A stretch of DNA of 64,000 nucleotides from DASTFY01 sp963769115 (GCA_963769115.1 CAVYKN010000015.1:124001-188000), one strand, 5' to 3'. Counted from the first letter of the stretch, positions 1 through 8,935 are shown. Notes: generated from the letters alone by a model not told the origin. Translations and numbers: made by a program.

Positions 1-852
1 CTGCGCGGCAACCTGGTGCGGGTGCCCGACGAGCGGGACTTCGTCGGACTCCAGAAGGAGGAGCGGGCGCTGCCGTCCGTTCGCTGCGAGCAATGGGGCG
101 GCTGGTGGTTCGTGAACCTCGATCCCGACGCCATGCCGTTGCTCGAGTGGCTCGCTCCGCTGCCCGGCCTCCTGCCCGAGGTCGCCGCCGCGCCGCTGCG
201 CATGATCGACACCAAGCGGGTCGAACTCGACTGCAACTGGAAGATCCTCGCCGAGGCCTTCCTCGAGGTGTACCACGCCCGCACGATCCACCCGAAGACG
301 GTGGGCCCCTCGCTCGACACCAGGGGCACGGTCATCACCCTCTACGACCACGGGCACCAGAGCATGCTGTCGCCCGTCAACCGGGGCACCCGGAACGACA
401 ACCGTGAGCAGCTCCCGATCTGGGAGGGCGCGACCCGCGTGTTCCTGGACGACATCCAGCCCGCCCACGGCATCTTCCCCAACCTCATCACGCCGCTCGA
501 CGCCAGGGGCTTCCCGTTCCTCGTGTTCTGGCCGCTCGCCATCGACCGGACCCGCCTCGACATCATCTGGTTCGCCACCGACTGGGGCGAGGGCGAGCAG
601 CCCGAGGATCACAAGGCCATCTGGGCGCAACGCCTGACCCGCTTCGACACCGTCATGGACGAGGACTACGAGAACCTCGGCCCCATCCAGCGCTCGATGG
701 AGTCGGCCGCGCACGGCGGCCAGGCCATCAACTACCAGGAGCGGCGCATCTGGCACGTCCAGGCGTGGATCGACAAGATCATCGGTCCGGAGCGGATCCC
801 CGAGCACCTGCAGGTCCCGGACCTGCTCGCCGCCTGGGTCGAGCACCCGTGA
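1..852 (+). CDS. Rieske oxygenase large subunit, C-terminal part (5' end off window)
   Basis: This is the catalytic half of a Rieske-type non-haem iron ring-hydroxylating oxygenase. The reading frame is open from base 1, so the Rieske 2Fe-2S domain lies left of the window. The remaining 283 residues show the mononuclear-iron signature NWK..AEAFLEVYHARTIHP, with two histidine ligands, and a downstream acidic stretch MDEDYENL that supplies the carboxylate ligand. Its stop overlaps the start of the next gene (GTGA), so the two are probably translationally coupled. No ferredoxin or reductase partner is visible. The substrate is unknown; steroid-like or aromatic compounds are suggested only by the neighbouring ketosteroid-dehydrogenase-like flavoprotein. 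Confidence 0.9.
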   Translation: MRGNLVRVPDERDFVGLQKEERALPSVRCEQWGGWWFVNLDPDAMPLLEWLAPLPGLLPEVAAAPLRMIDTKRVELDCNWKILAEAFLEVYHARTIHPKTVGPSLDTRGTVITLYDHGHQSMLSPVNRGTRNDNREQLPIWEGATRVFLDDIQPAHGIFPNLITPLDARGFPFLVFWPLAIDRTRLDIIWFATDWGEGEQPEDHKAIWAQRLTRFDTVMDEDYENLGPIQRSMESAAHGGQAINYQERRIWHVQAWIDKIIGPERIPEHLQVPDLLAAWVEHP

Positions 853-2492
853 CCGGGCCCGGCCAAGGCTGGGGCGACGAGTGGGAGACCGTCGTCGACG
901 TCGTCGTCGTGGGCACCGGTGTGGCGGGGATGACCGCCGCGGTCGCAGCCGCCAGCCGCGGGGCATCGGTGGTCGTGCTGGAGCGCGGCGCGTTCACCGG
1001 GGGCACGACGGCGAAGTCCGGAGGGGTCCTTTGGATCCCGAACAACGCGCTGATGCGCGAGCGCGGTCTCGTCGACGACCGGGCCGACGCTCTCCGCTAC
1101 CTGGCCCGGACGGCCTACCCCACGCTCTACAACCCGGAGCACGAGACGCTCGGGCTGCCGGCGGACAAGCACGCGCTCCTGGCCGCCTTCTACGACCGCG
1201 GCTCGGTCGCGGTCGAGGAGCTCGTCGCCCTCGGTGCGCTGTCGCTGGAGAGCGTCGACTACCCCGACTACTACGCCGACCTCGCCGAGGACACGGCACC
1301 CAACGGCCGGGCGATCCAGCCCGTCTTCCCGGCCGGCTGGCGCCGCGGGATCGATCCCACAGGGGGCCAGCTCCTGGTCGACCAGCTCCAGGCCGCCGCC
1401 GAGCGCCTTGGCGCCACCGTCCTCCTGGAGCACCGCGCCGCTCACCTCGTGCGCAACGACGAGCTGGACGTCATCGGACTCGAGGTCCAGGTCGGGCGGC
1501 GCACCGAGCTGTTCGGCGCCCGCCGGGGCATCATCTTCTGCTCCGGTGGTTTCCTCCACAACAAGCGGCACGCGCTGGAGTTCCTCCGGGGCCCCGTGCT
1601 GGGCGGCGCCGCCGCGGAGGGCAGCAGAGGGGATTTCGTCGACATCGGCATCGAGGCCGGCGCGCAGCTCGGCAACATGAGCCACGCCTGGTGGGACCAG
1701 GTCGTGGCGGAGCTGGCGGTCCGTGTCCCCGAGACGGTGAGGGACGTCTACGAGCCCTTCGGCGACAGCATGGTCATCGTCGACCGGCGGGGCCAGCGGG
1801 TGGTCAACGAGAAGATCCCCTACAACGAGCGGGCCCAGGTGCACTTCGCCTGGGACCCCGTGAGGCGCGAGTACCCGAACCTGCTCCTCTTCATGGTCTG
1901 GGACGAGGCCGTGGCCACCAACCCCGACCCCACACGGTTCCGGTTCCCGGTCCCGCCGCCCGGCGAGCGCTACGACTTCGTCGTCACCGCTCCGACGTTC
2001 GAGGCACTCGCCGACGAGCTGGCGCAGCGACTCGAGAAGCTGGCGCCGTGGACGGGCGGCTTCCAGCTCGATGCGTCGTTCGCGGCCGGCCTCGCCGCGA
2101 CGGTCGAGCGGTTCGACGCCATGGCCGACGACGGCCGCGATCTCGACTTCCACCGCGGCGAGACCCCGATCGAGGAGGTCTGGGCCGGAGCCCCCCGCCC
2201 GGGCGCGACCACGGCCGCCCTGCACCGCTTCGCCCCGGAGGGTCCGTACCACTGCGTCATCCTGGGGGCCGGCGCGCTCGACACGAAGGGCGGACCGGTG
2301 ATCGACGCATCGGCGCGGGTGCTGGCACCCTCGGGCGAGCCGATCGTCGGCCTGTACGGCGCCGGCAACTGCATCGCCTCCCCCGCCGGGCAGGCCTACT
2401 GGGGCGCGGGGGGCACCATCGGGCTGGCCCTCACGTACGGCTTCATCGCCGGGTGCGAGGCCGCGGCCGCGCCCATCCACTCCCCCGGTTGA
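849..2492 (+). CDS. FAD-dependent dehydrogenase, 3-ketosteroid-dehydrogenase/fumarate-reductase-like
   Basis: A flavoprotein of 547 residues from GTG 849, which overlaps the preceding stop. It begins with a Rossmann dinucleotide motif (VVVGTGVAGMTAAVAA near residues 15-30) and ends with the second FAD-binding stretch (GLYGAGNCIASPAG..YWGAGGTIGLAL) typical of the KstD/flavocytochrome c/fumarate reductase flavoprotein group. Family members desaturate ketosteroid rings or reduce enoates. Coupling to a Rieske oxygenase and a following SnoaL-like gene suggests one catabolic operon. The exact reaction cannot be read from the sequence. The start was chosen because residues upstream of it do not belong to the fold. 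Confidence 0.85.
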   Translation: MTGPGQGWGDEWETVVDVVVVGTGVAGMTAAVAAASRGASVVVLERGAFTGGTTAKSGGVLWIPNNALMRERGLVDDRADALRYLARTAYPTLYNPEHETLGLPADKHALLAAFYDRGSVAVEELVALGALSLESVDYPDYYADLAEDTAPNGRAIQPVFPAGWRRGIDPTGGQLLVDQLQAAAERLGATVLLEHRAAHLVRNDELDVIGLEVQVGRRTELFGARRGIIFCSGGFLHNKRHALEFLRGPVLGGAAAEGSRGDFVDIGIEAGAQLGNMSHAWWDQVVAELAVRVPETVRDVYEPFGDSMVIVDRRGQRVVNEKIPYNERAQVHFAWDPVRREYPNLLLFMVWDEAVATNPDPTRFRFPVPPPGERYDFVVTAPTFEALADELAQRLEKLAPWTGGFQLDASFAAGLAATVERFDAMADDGRDLDFHRGETPIEEVWAGAPRPGATTAALHRFAPEGPYHCVILGAGALDTKGGPVIDASARVLAPSGEPIVGLYGAGNCIASPAGQAYWGAGGTIGLALTYGFIAGCEAAAAPIHSPG

Positions 2493-2505
2493 CGGCGACG
2501 CGACC

Positions 2506-2952
2506 GTGGACGCCCTGGACCTGATCGAGATCCACCAGCTCCTCAACCAGTACGGGCACATCGTCGACGCTCAGGAGTGGGATCGCTTCGACGAACTGTT
2601 CCTGCCCGATGCCGTGCTCGACTACACGGGGGTGCGGGCGCCGGCGCCGCTGCACGGGCTGGAGGCCATCAAGGACTACTTCCGCGACGCCAACCATCCA
2701 TCCGCCCATCACGTGACGAACATCGTCGTCACCGAGCAGGCCGGGCAGGTGCACGTGCACAGCAAGTTCCTGGCGCCGTACACCCGGCCCTCGCACGACC
2801 CCCGCCGTTGGTACGGCGGCGACTACGAGGACGTCGTCGCCCGCACGCCCGACGGATGGCGCTTCGCCCTGCGGGCGTGCACCGCCCGCTGGCTGCTCAC
2901 GCCCGAGCTCGCCGGCGGCGACGCCATCCCCGAGCACCGCCGGACCTGGTAG
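2506..2952 (+). CDS. SnoaL/NTF2-like protein
   Basis: 148 residues with the cone-shaped alpha+beta NTF2-like layout: an N-terminal helix pair (IHQLLNQYGHIVDAQEWDRFDELF), an acidic segment (PDAVLDYTGV), then strands ending in HVTNIVVT and a C-terminal sheet. This is the SnoaL_4 type found in dehydratases, isomerases and small subunits of degradation pathways, such as scytalone and bile-acid dehydratases. It starts with GTG 13 bases after the flavoprotein stop and closes a three-gene operon with the Rieske oxygenase. Its 3' end overlaps the convergent hydrolase by 56 bases. The enzymatic role is inferred only from the fold. Confidence 0.8.
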   Translation: MDALDLIEIHQLLNQYGHIVDAQEWDRFDELFLPDAVLDYTGVRAPAPLHGLEAIKDYFRDANHPSAHHVTNIVVTEQAGQVHVHSKFLAPYTRPSHDPRRWYGGDYEDVVARTPDGWRFALRACTARWLLTPELAGGDAIPEHRRTW

Positions 2953-3850
2953 TCCGCCCCGGTCGGGACCGGCGCCACCAGCGCGGCGTGGGCGCCGGCC
3001 CCTCGGCGGGGAGGCCGGCGCTGACCAACCGGCAGGCCTCGCGCACCGCGGCGGCGAGCACGTCCGGCCGCGACAGGAACACCATGTGGTTGCCGTCCAC
3101 GCGCACGACCTCGGCCGCAGGGATACGGGACGCCAGGTCGAGCTGCCGGGCCGCAGGGACGAGCCCGTCGCGTTCGGTGACGACCACGACCGTGGGGACG
3201 GCGACCTCCCCGATCCACTCCGTCGACGAGAACCGCAGCACGGCTCGGGCCGCCTGCTGCACCGCGGCCGGATCGTGGCGATCGAGCGCGTCGAGCAGCT
3301 CCTTCTCGAGCGAGCGGTCGACGACGAAGCCGGCCAGGAGCGCCCGGGCTCCTTGCACCCGGAACGACCGCGGGATGAGGCGGGTGGTGCGGTGCAGCTC
3401 CTCCAGGGCGCGCACGATGGCCCACCGATCGGCGCTCGGGCGGAAGTCCGCAGACGTCGCACACAGGACGAGTCCCAGGACTCGATCGGGGTGGCGGCGC
3501 CACACGAGCTGCGCGATCGGGCCACCCATGGAGTAGCCGACGAAGATCGCCTTCTCCACGCCGAGGACCTCGACGAGCGCGACGGCGTCGTCGGCACAGT
3601 CCTCGAGCGTGAACGACACGTCGGTCCCGATGCCCCTCCCGTGACCGCGGTGGTCGAGGGCGATGACGCGGAAGTGCTCGTTGAGCATCTGCAGGCTCGG
3701 CCCCCAGTTGAGAGCACCCGTGGCGCTGAGCCCGTGCAGCATCACGACGGTCGGCGCGTCGGGCGACGGGCCGGGCAGGTCGCAGGCGAACGTGCTCCCG
3801 CGCCCGGGCAGGTCGACCGTTCGCCACAGGGTCATCGCGGTGGGGCTCAT
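2897..3850 (-). CDS. Alpha/beta hydrolase
   Basis: 317 residues with a clear alpha/beta-hydrolase core: oxyanion-region HG in VVMLHGLSATGALNWG, nucleophile elbow GYSMGG, an acid in the VVTERDGLVP region and a histidine in DGNHMVF. Members cleave esters, C-C bonds of meta-cleavage products or lactones. The last 40-odd residues are arginine-rich and overlap the convergent SnoaL gene. That tail may be real or may result from a single inserted base near the end, but no nearer stop is available in another frame. The gene stands alone between two operons. Confidence 0.82.
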   Translation of the reverse strand: MSPTAMTLWRTVDLPGRGSTFACDLPGPSPDAPTVVMLHGLSATGALNWGPSLQMLNEHFRVIALDHRGHGRGIGTDVSFTLEDCADDAVALVEVLGVEKAIFVGYSMGGPIAQLVWRRHPDRVLGLVLCATSADFRPSADRWAIVRALEELHRTTRLIPRSFRVQGARALLAGFVVDRSLEKELLDALDRHDPAAVQQAARAVLRFSSTEWIGEVAVPTVVVVTERDGLVPAARQLDLASRIPAAEVVRVDGNHMVFLSRPDVLAAAVREACRLVSAGLPAEGPAPTPRWWRRSRPGRTTRSGGARGWRRRRRARA

Positions 3851-3993
3851 GCCCCCTTCCTACCCCCGTGCTCGCGAAAGTTAGCGGTCAGATCGTCAAG
3901 CGCTCGGCGAGGACCGGTCTGAGCAGGGACGACGTCGGGCAGGTGTGAGCGATGCCACACACGCCCCGCAGCGGATCGCGTCTGCGTGCGGCG

Positions 3994-4407
3994 CTACGTG
4001 ATCCCGAGGGAGCGGTTCCGGGCGCCGGGAGCGTGGAAGTCGGCCTCGTAGCAGATGCGGTCACCGTCGAAGCGCAGGAACGACATCACCTCGACCTCCC
4101 ACTTCTTGCCCACGTGCTCCTCGCCGAAGATGGCCGCGTCCTTCACGGTGGCACTCATCAGGTAGTGCAGGGCGAGGCCGTCGTCGTTCACCCAGAACTC
4201 GTCCGGCGCCAGCACCAGGTCGTCCCACTTGGCCAGGCCCTTGGCGAAGAAGGCGCGGATGGCCGGCCAGCCCTCGAACCGGCCGCTGGCCACGTCGTTG
4301 AGCACGGCGTCCGGGGTCATGAAGGACTCGGGGGCGTCCGGGTCGCCCGAGCTCCAGCCGGCGAAGAGCTGGCGGGCGACCTCGATGCGCTTGGCGTGAT
4401 CGGTCAT
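3994..4407 (-). CDS. SnoaL-like (polyketide-cyclase fold) protein
   Basis: 137 residues from ATG 4407 (MTDHAKRIEVARQLFAGW). The N-terminal helices, the PDAVLNDVASGRFEGWPAIRAFF segment and the terminal strand pair FLRFDGDRICYEADFHAPG are characteristic of the SnoaL/DUF1486 NTF2-like group. An upstream GTG would add nine residues, but the internal ATG matches the family N-terminus. The gene is divergent from the leaderless short-chain dehydrogenase at 4476, separated by 68 bases. The role is unknown; it is the second of four NTF2-like genes in the first 18 kb. Confidence 0.78.
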   Translation of the reverse strand: MTDHAKRIEVARQLFAGWSSGDPDAPESFMTPDAVLNDVASGRFEGWPAIRAFFAKGLAKWDDLVLAPDEFWVNDDGLALHYLMSATVKDAAIFGEEHVGKKWEVEVMSFLRFDGDRICYEADFHAPGARNRSLGIT

Positions 4408-4462
4408 GCGCGGGACGATACGCCCGTCGGGCAACGGCTGTCGCCCTACGGGCGGTGGGAGG

Positions 4463-4468
4463 TACCGT
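4463..4468 (+). promoter_or_regulatory. -10 element TACCGT for a leaderless transcript
   Basis: TACCGT fits the actinobacterial TANNNT -10 consensus and lies 7 bases upstream of ATG 4476, with no Shine-Dalgarno sequence in between. Transcription would begin at the start codon. The same arrangement recurs at five other genes in the window. Confidence 0.6.
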
Positions 4469-4475
4469 CGGTCCG

Positions 4476-5300
4476 ATGGACGACTCGATCGCGCAACTCC
4501 TCTCCCTCGACGGCAAGGTCGCTCTGGTCACCGGAGCGGCAACCGGCATCGGGGAGAGCATCGCCGGGGTGCTGGCCGCGGCCGGCGCCCACGTCGTCGT
4601 GACCGACATCGATGCGGATGGCGCGGCGAAGGTGGCCGCGGCCATCGGCGAGAGCGGCCACCGGGCCGACGCGGTCCACCTGGACGTCACCGACGAGGCG
4701 TCGGCCCGCTCCGGCATCGACGCAGCCATCGAGCGCGGTGGTCGGCTGGACATCCTCGTCAACAACGCCGGCTCGTACCACGACTCAGGCAGCATCGTCG
4801 ACCAGACGTACGAGTCCTGGAGGCGGGCCATCGCCATCAACTACGAGGGCGTGTTCCTCTGCTCGAAGCCGGCCGCCGAGCACATGGTGTCCAGAGGAGA
4901 GGGCGGCGCCATCGTCACGATCTCCTCCGTCGACGGCATCGTGCCCTGCCTCGGCACGGGGTACGACTCAGCCAAGGCCGCGCTGTTCCAGTTCACCCGG
5001 AGCCTCGCCGTCGACCTCGCCCCGTTCGGGATCCGGGCCAACTGCATCGCCCCCGGGAACGTTCCCGTCGAAACGATCCGGCGCATGAAGGCGGGCGAGC
5101 TACCCAAGCTGTGGCACGAACCGTCCGTGCCGACCGGGCTGATGGGCCCCATGGCCACCTCCCGCTCGGCCAACATCCCGCTCGGCCGCAAGGGACTGCC
5201 CGAGGAGATCTCCCACGCCGTCCTGTTCCTGTGCAGCGACGCCGCCTCGTACGTCACCGGCCAGACGCTGGTCGTCGACGGCGGCTGGACCCTGGTCTGA
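4476..5300 (+). CDS. Short-chain dehydrogenase/reductase
   Basis: A classical SDR of 274 residues. The cofactor motif TGAATGIG is near residue 20, NNAG near residue 95, the catalytic serine lies in ISSVDG and the catalytic pair in YDSAK; the C-terminus has the usual DAASYVTGQTLVVDGG. An aspartate after the second strand (VVTDID) favours NAD. ATG 4476 is chosen because a -10 element sits 7 bases upstream, which rules out the GTG at 4455. It is followed 20 bases later by a SnoaL-like gene with a strong ribosome site, so the two probably form an operon. The substrate is unknown. Confidence 0.88.
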   Translation: MDDSIAQLLSLDGKVALVTGAATGIGESIAGVLAAAGAHVVVTDIDADGAAKVAAAIGESGHRADAVHLDVTDEASARSGIDAAIERGGRLDILVNNAGSYHDSGSIVDQTYESWRRAIAINYEGVFLCSKPAAEHMVSRGEGGAIVTISSVDGIVPCLGTGYDSAKAALFQFTRSLAVDLAPFGIRANCIAPGNVPVETIRRMKAGELPKLWHEPSVPTGLMGPMATSRSANIPLGRKGLPEEISHAVLFLCSDAASYVTGQTLVVDGGWTLV

Positions 5301-5320
5301 TTCGGCTTCGAGGAGGACGC

Positions 5321-5749
5321 ATGAACGATTCGTGGGCCGACGAGAAGGCCATCATCGACGTCACCATCGCCTACACCTGGGCGCTGGACAGCCGCTCGTT
5401 CGATGATCTGCGCCAGGTCTTCGCACCGGACGCCGTGGGGGACCTCGGCGGCCGGCACTGCGAGGGCATCGACGCCATCATCGCCCGCATCCAGGAGCCG
5501 CTCACCAAGCTCGACGTCACGCAGCATGTCGTGACCAACCACCAGGTGCGCGTCGACGGCGACACCGCCGGATGCCGCTGCTACCTCGTCGGCCAGCACG
5601 TCAAGAAGGGCACCGAGGGCGGAGACACCTTCATCATGGCCGGCGTCTACGAGGACGAGCTGGCCCGCACGGCCGACGGCTGGCGGATCACCCACCGCAC
5701 GCTGACCATCCACTGGACCGACGGCAACCCGGCCGTCGTCGGCCGCTGA
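5321..5749 (+). CDS. SnoaL/NTF2-like protein
   Basis: 142 residues from ATG 5321, preceded by a consensus ribosome site AGGAGG 5 bases upstream. It has the NTF2-like pattern DEKAIIDVTIAYTWALDSRSFDDLRQVFAPDA split over two helices, a middle strand HVVTNHQVRVDGD and a C-terminal ARTADGWRITHRTLTIHW. It is nearest to SnoaL_4 proteins that accompany SDRs and Rieske oxygenases in degradation clusters. It is probably co-transcribed with the SDR. No catalytic residues can be assigned with confidence. Confidence 0.8.
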   Translation: MNDSWADEKAIIDVTIAYTWALDSRSFDDLRQVFAPDAVGDLGGRHCEGIDAIIARIQEPLTKLDVTQHVVTNHQVRVDGDTAGCRCYLVGQHVKKGTEGGDTFIMAGVYEDELARTADGWRITHRTLTIHWTDGNPAVVGR

Positions 5750-5758
5750 ACGACGGAG

Positions 5759-6223
5759 CTACGTCCGGCCGACGGCCTGGAACGATCCGATGACGGCGTT
5801 CTCGTTGGCGAGGCGCTGCTCGAACAACTCCTGGACGGCGGCGATGCGGCCGGGATCGCCGTCGGCGTACACCGCCTCGGCGGAGCAGGAGAGCACCTCG
5901 CTGATCCGCTCGTAGTCGGCCAGCGCGTCGGCCAGGTAGAGGCTGTCGGAGCGGTTGTCGGTATACGCCCGGTAGGCCTCGGCCAGCCCGGTCGCCGACG
6001 GGAGGTCGCCGACCAGCCGCTCGGCGACGGCGGCGACCGCGTGCTCCTCCTCCCGCATCCAGGCCAGCTCGTTGGCGCTGCGGGTGGCGGCGCCCTGGAG
6101 GACGGCCATGGCCATGTCGAGCACCACCCTGGTCGTCCCGGCGTCCAGCTCCGGGCTCACCTTGGAGGCCAGCTCGGAGTTGACGGCTTCGATGAGCTGC
6201 GCCGTGCTGGGCTTGGCGATCAT
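5759..6223 (-). CDS. Conserved small helical protein coupled to a phosphotransferase
   Basis: 154 residues, almost wholly predicted helix, with no motif I recognise. It starts MIAKPSTAQLIEAV and its ATG overlaps the stop of the upstream phosphotransferase (ATGA at 6220-6223), so the two are translated as a pair. Repeated EEEHAVAAVAERL-type heptads suggest helical packing. From the coupling I infer a subunit or accessory of the kinase, as seen where ACAD10-like phosphotransferases have small partners. I cannot name the family. Confidence 0.65.
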   Translation of the reverse strand: MIAKPSTAQLIEAVNSELASKVSPELDAGTTRVVLDMAMAVLQGAATRSANELAWMREEEHAVAAVAERLVGDLPSATGLAEAYRAYTDNRSDSLYLADALADYERISEVLSCSAEAVYADGDPGRIAAVQELFEQRLANENAVIGSFQAVGRT

Positions 6224-7251
6224 GCGGAACCTCCGGTGGCGGCACGATGGCGGTTCATGGCGCTCATCAGCACGTTGTGCATGCCGGCGATGGCGTTGGA
6301 CATGTACGTCACCATGATCCCGGTGGCGTCGCCCTTGACCACGGCTTCGAACTGCTGGACGACGGGGATGAAGACGGTGGCGGCGGCGAGCATGACGAAG
6401 TAGTCGATGGTCGCCGCGTTGATGACGTCCTCCGAAAGCCCCGTGAGCTCCCGGTAGCGGGCGTAGAAGGCGTCCGGATCCTCGGCGATGACGTCCGGGG
6501 GCTGCGTCACGCTGGCGAACATCATCCACCCGAGGTCCTCACGGGGATCGCCGACGTGGGCCAGCTCCCAGTCGACCATGTAGTAGCCGTCGTCGGCGAT
6601 GAGGATGTTGGCGATCTGGAAGTCGCCGTGCACCAGCGTCAGCGGAGCCGGCGGCGGCTTGTTGGCCCGCAGGTAGCTGGCGATGAGCCGCATGAACGGG
6701 TTCGAGTCCGCGTACGCCTTCTCGGCGACCGTCCACTCCTGGATGCGGCTGTCGATGTAGTCGTCCCACGATTCCGGGATCTCGATGTGGTCGGGCAGCG
6801 CCGAGACGTCGAAGCCGTGGATGCTGGCCCCGACCTCGCACATGTTGAGCGCCATGCCCAGGTGCTCCGACTCGTCACGCTGGCGTGCGATGCTCACCAG
6901 CGACTGGCCGTTGATCATCTCCATGACGATCGACGGCGTCCCGAGCTCGTCGCCCTCCTTGTCGAACCACAGCGGCTTGGGCAACGGGATCGTGTCGGTG
7001 CTGCTCAGAGCCGTGAGGAGCTCCCACTCCTCGGTCCGGTCGGTGTCGATGATGGCCTGGCCCGGTGGCGGGTCGGCGCGGACGATGTAGCCGCGACGGC
7101 CGTCCGAGTCCTCCACCCACACCCGCGCCATGGCCCGGCTGTAGCCGCCCGTGATGGGCTCGTAGCCGGCGATCTTCAGGCTGTCCCCACCCGGGCAACG
7201 CTTCTGGAAGAAGGCCTCGAGCTGCGAGGTCACCTCTGCGATGTCGGTCAT
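6220..7251 (-). CDS. Aminoglycoside-phosphotransferase-like small-molecule kinase
   Basis: 343 residues with the APH/choline-kinase fold: a glycine-rich ATP-binding start (TGGYSRAMARVWVE), the Brenner motif VHGDFQIANILI containing the catalytic aspartate, and the metal-binding VDWELAHVGDPREDLGW. Bacterial members of this type often phosphorylate hydroxyacyl-CoAs or alcohols ahead of an acyl-CoA dehydrogenase. ATG 7251 is preferred over the GTG two codons upstream because AGGGGG is spaced correctly before it. It has a good promoter (TTGTCA-16-TACGCT) and a coupled downstream gene. The substrate is unknown. Confidence 0.82.
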   Translation of the reverse strand: MTDIAEVTSQLEAFFQKRCPGGDSLKIAGYEPITGGYSRAMARVWVEDSDGRRGYIVRADPPPGQAIIDTDRTEEWELLTALSSTDTIPLPKPLWFDKEGDELGTPSIVMEMINGQSLVSIARQRDESEHLGMALNMCEVGASIHGFDVSALPDHIEIPESWDDYIDSRIQEWTVAEKAYADSNPFMRLIASYLRANKPPPAPLTLVHGDFQIANILIADDGYYMVDWELAHVGDPREDLGWMMFASVTQPPDVIAEDPDAFYARYRELTGLSEDVINAATIDYFVMLAAATVFIPVVQQFEAVVKGDATGIMVTYMSNAIAGMHNVLMSAMNRHRAATGGSA

Positions 7252-7302
7252 GCACACCCCCTGGCTGTCCCCGTCGACCCGAGCCCCCGCCCGGCGGCGG
7301 GT

Positions 7303-7334
7303 AGCGTAGCGAACCTACAGCCGGTGACAAGTAA
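7303..7334 (-). promoter_or_regulatory. Promoter and candidate operator of the phosphotransferase
   Basis: On the minus strand, TTGTCA (7325-7330) and TACGCT (7303-7308) are separated by 16 bases and read toward the gene at 7251. The -35 is embedded in TTACTTGTCA (7325-7334), which fits the palindromic pattern T-N-AC-NN-GT-N-A. The same ten bases occur at 18540-18549. This could be a TetR-family operator over the -35. Confidence 0.5.
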
Positions 7335-7372
7335 GTCCGTGAAGACGGACCTGCCGGCCGGCCCGGCGGTCC

Positions 7373-8020
7373 CTACCAGTGGTTCCAGTGGATGACCCCG
7401 CCCGGGTCCACCCGTGGCGCGGGCTTGAAGTCCGTGCCGACCGTGTAGGCGACCGGGAACATCCCGATGTGGGTGTACTCGGGCGGCACCCCGAGCACGG
7501 CGGCGACGTCTTCCGCCTTGCGACAGGTCATGGTCGTCCAGACCGAGCCCATGCCCCTGGCCCGCAGGGCGAGCATGAAGCTCCACACGGCCGGGATCAC
7601 CGATCCCCACCAGCCCGGGCGCGAACCCGCCGGCAGCTCGTCCGGCAGGCCGAGCTGGAAGGCGACGAGCAGGACCGGCACCTCGTGGTAGTGGTCCCGC
7701 AGGTGGAGGGCCGACGCGTTGACCGCCTCCTTGCGCTGGGCCCGCGTGTCGGCCTCGCCGTAGCTGGCTGCCGGCGTGGACGAGGAGAAGGAGTCGAAGA
7801 CGCTCCGGTAGATCTCGGCCAGGGCCGACTTCGTGTCCGGATCGTCCACCAGGACGAACTGCCACGTCTGCCGGTTGGAACCAGAGGGCGCCTGCATCGC
7901 GATCTCGATGCACTCCTCGACCACCGCCCGGTCGACCGGTCGGGTCAGGTCGAGGCGCTTGCGGACCGCCCTCGTGGTCGTGAGCAGCTGGTCGGGATCG
8001 AGCGGGAGCAGATCAGCCAT
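7373..8020 (-). CDS. Nitroreductase family protein
   Basis: 215 residues of the FMN-dependent nitroreductase fold: an N-terminal RAVRKRLDLTRPV segment (FMN phosphate arginines), APSGSNRQTWQFV binding the flavin, and a C-terminal GMGSVWTTM stretch. Family members reduce nitro groups, enones or quinones with NAD(P)H. The gene lies just downstream, in the same direction, of a TetR regulator (66 bases apart), so it may be part of that regulator's own operon. A TAGACC hexamer close to the ATG could be a weak leaderless promoter. Confidence 0.85.
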   Translation of the reverse strand: MADLLPLDPDQLLTTTRAVRKRLDLTRPVDRAVVEECIEIAMQAPSGSNRQTWQFVLVDDPDTKSALAEIYRSVFDSFSSSTPAASYGEADTRAQRKEAVNASALHLRDHYHEVPVLLVAFQLGLPDELPAGSRPGWWGSVIPAVWSFMLALRARGMGSVWTTMTCRKAEDVAAVLGVPPEYTHIGMFPVAYTVGTDFKPAPRVDPGGVIHWNHW

Positions 8021-8086
8021 GGCAGCGGTCTACCACGTCGGCCACCGGCGCAGTTTCTTGAACACGGCCGCACCGAGCCATCCATC

Positions 8087-8740
8087 TCAGTCCCCGATGA
8101 CGAGCCGCAGCGACACCTCGGTCAGGGCCTCGCGCATCGCCTGCTGCGAGACGTTCCTGAACGGCCCGTCTGGCGTCCGCAGCGGGTGGATGAGGAGGGT
8201 CAGGTTGAGCAACGTGCGGACGGCGAGCGCGGCGGTGGCGTGCCGGGCGATGGGCGAGTCGCGACCGGCGGGCATCGTGGTCGCCGGTGCCTCGGCGTCG
8301 GTGTCGACGTAGTCGAAGGCCCGCTGGAGGTGGATCTCCTCGAACTGTTGCTGGAGGAGGCGGGCGCGGGGCGTGGCTCCCGGCAGGTGGTGGTGCAGGA
8401 GCTGGCACTCGTCGGGGTGCTCGTCCAGCCAGTCCCAGACCGCGAAGATCACCTCACGCAGGCTCTCGGCGTCGGCCCGGCCGGTGTCCGGTCTGGTCGA
8501 TCGGACCACCGTGGTGATCATCTCGAGGATCCGCCCGAGCGCGACATCGAACAGATCCTCCTTGCCGGAGAAGTGGTAGTAGACCGCGGTCGGCGCCACG
8601 CCGGCCTCGGCGGCCACCTCCTGGATGCTGGCGTCGGCGTACCCTTGGCGGGCGAAGACCCGGATGGCGCCGACCACGATGTCGTTGCGCCGTGAACGAC
8701 GCCGGTGCTCTGCGCGCGACTCGTCGATCACGATTGCCAC
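8087..8740 (-). CDS. TetR-family transcriptional regulator
   Basis: 217 residues from GTG 8740, which is preceded by GGGAGG. An N-terminal helix-turn-helix is clear (IVVGAIRVFARQGYADASIQEVA..AGVAPTAVYYHFSGKEDLF), followed by a ligand-binding helical domain. An ATG-type start further upstream would add 26 arginine-rich residues unlike the family. It is divergent from the leaderless Rieske gene at 8948 and upstream of the nitroreductase, so either could be its target. A TAGGGT -10 lies at 8817-8822 on the minus strand. Confidence 0.9.
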   Translation of the reverse strand: MAIVIDESRAEHRRRSRRNDIVVGAIRVFARQGYADASIQEVAAEAGVAPTAVYYHFSGKEDLFDVALGRILEMITTVVRSTRPDTGRADAESLREVIFAVWDWLDEHPDECQLLHHHLPGATPRARLLQQQFEEIHLQRAFDYVDTDAEAPATTMPAGRDSPIARHATAALAVRTLLNLTLLIHPLRTPDGPFRNVSQQAMREALTEVSLRLVIGD

Positions 8741-8935
8741 GAGGTCCTCCCGGAGAGGCGGCCGAGGCCGCGTCCCCCTGCGCCGGTGCGTCCGGCGAGG
8801 GCTTCCCGTGCCCCGCACCCTACTTCCGGCCGTCGTCCGACAGCGGGGATCGCCGGTTGCCGGGGGTGGCGGTCAATCAGGTCGTCGTGTCAAGAAACTG
8901 CCTCCGCGCCCATTCCCCGCCGGTGCCCCCTCTGG

